The position numbers were made by a program, and so were the translations under genes. DNA of 6,939 nucleotides from Bacillota bacterium (GTDB lineage Bacteria; Bacillota; Clostridia; Acetivibrionales; DSM-2933). Position 1 is the stretch's first letter. Every line of letters starts with the position of its first letter. Shown piece by piece: positions 6,347 to 6,939 of the stretch. The DNA lies in assembly GCA_023441845.1 (NCBI GenBank), contig JAEZNF010000343.1:1-6939 (forward strand), given 5' to 3'. The notes beneath the pieces are model-generated. The model saw only the letters and a program-made list of their open reading frames with translations, was not told the origin of the DNA and ran no database searches.

Positions 6347-6939
6347 ATGGAATACGAAGTAGTTATAGGATTGGAAGTTCATTCCGAGCTTTCGACGAAA
6401 TCAAAAATATATTGTTCATGTACTACCGAGTTCGGCGGTGAGCCGAACACGCACTGCTGCCCGGTATGTACCGGTATGCCGGGAGTGCTGCCTGTTTTAA
6501 ATAAAAAGGTGGTTGAGTATGCGGTAAAAGCGGGACTTGCTACAAACTGCGAGATTGCCGAGTTTAGTAAGCAGGATAGGAAAAATTACTTTTATCCCGA
6601 CCTGCCCAAGGCATATCAGGTGTCACAGTATGACCTCCCGATATGTAAAAACGGGTATATTGATATAGAGGTAAACGGAGAGGTCAAAAGAATAGGCTTG
6701 ACTAGGATTCACATAGAGGAAGATGCAGGCAAGCTGGTTCATGATGAATGGGAAACAGGCACTCTGGTTGATTATAACAGGTGCGGAGTACCTCTTATTG
6801 AGATTGTAAGTGAACCGGATATGAGGTCTGCAGAAGAAGCAAAGCTTTTTCTGGAAAAGCTTAAGGCCATACTGGAATATACGGGAGTTTCGGATTGCAA
6901 AATGCAGGAGGGGTCTTTAAGGGCCGATGTGAACCTATC
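6347..6939 (+). CDS. gatB: Aspartyl/glutamyl-tRNA(Asn/Gln) amidotransferase subunit B, 3'-truncated by window edge
   Basis: GatB activates the misacylated Glu or Asp on tRNA with ATP and uses ammonia channelled from GatA to form the amide. The first 197 residues of a protein of about 475 are present, all within the catalytic cradle domain; the C-terminal tRNA-binding helical and YqeY-like parts lie outside the window. Visible marks: VIGLEVH with E10 and H12, plus IEEDAGKL with E125 and E152 in IEIVSEP, which are probable metal-binding acids; the conserved [19 protein letters not shown] (78-95); and a probable structural zinc site C23, C25, C38 and C41. Not all GatB proteins keep these cysteines, S. 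aureus being an exception. The frame stays open to the last base. It is the third gene of the operon. Confidence 0.97.
   Translation, partial: MEYEVVIGLEVHSELSTKSKIYCSCTTEFGGEPNTHCCPVCTGMPGVLPVLNKKVVEYAVKAGLATNCEIAEFSKQDRKNYFYPDLPKAYQVSQYDLPICKNGYIDIEVNGEVKRIGLTRIHIEEDAGKLVHDEWETGTLVDYNRCGVPLIEIVSEPDMRSAEEAKLFLEKLKAILEYTGVSDCKMQEGSLRADVNL

Overview
The window reads as chromosome from a low-GC, Gram-positive anaerobe of the class Clostridia. The codons and spacers are AT-rich, ribosome binding sites are strong GGAGG types, promoters are of the SigA kind, and a gatCAB operon is present, as in bacteria that make Gln-tRNA(Gln) and/or Asn-tRNA(Asn) indirectly. The protein sequences look closest to the Acetivibrio/Ruminiclostridium-type clostridia. 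That placement is an impression from memory, not a search result.

Layout. (1) Bases 1-1508, plus strand: the last 501 codons of an NAD+-dependent DNA ligase (LigA). Its 5' part, with the KxDG active-site lysine, lies outside the window. (2) 1522-2241, minus strand: a 239-residue, seven-helix membrane protein of the DUF1624 / heparan-alpha-glucosaminide N-acetyltransferase-like family. It converges on ligA with only 13 bp between the stop codons, and a hairpin spans ligA's stop. (3) 2242-2971: a 730-bp, very AT-rich spacer with no convincing gene. It holds a good minus-strand promoter for the membrane protein, two short inverted repeats next to it, up to three weak plus-strand promoter candidates, and one well-formed hairpin at 2489-2524. 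(4) 2972-4342, plus: a 456-residue protein I cannot assign. It has one N-terminal membrane helix, a long charged linker with a 30-bp tandem repeat, and a C-terminal domain that appears to be built from two copies of the same module. (5) 4423-4453: a Rho-independent terminator, followed by a near-consensus promoter (4473-4501). (6) 4529 to the window end: gatC, gatA and the first 197 codons of gatB, encoding the three subunits of aspartyl/glutamyl-tRNA amidotransferase.

How the parts relate. ligA and gatCAB are housekeeping genes that lie near each other in many Firmicutes. Here two accessory membrane-protein genes with divergent promoters sit between them. The terminator and the new promoter in front of gatC insulate the amidotransferase operon from the unknown gene. 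The part most worth pursuing is the unknown 456-residue protein with its long leader. Next is the LigA variant, whose motif IV lacks the usual lysine. No CRISPR array, insertion sequence, tRNA or rRNA was seen.
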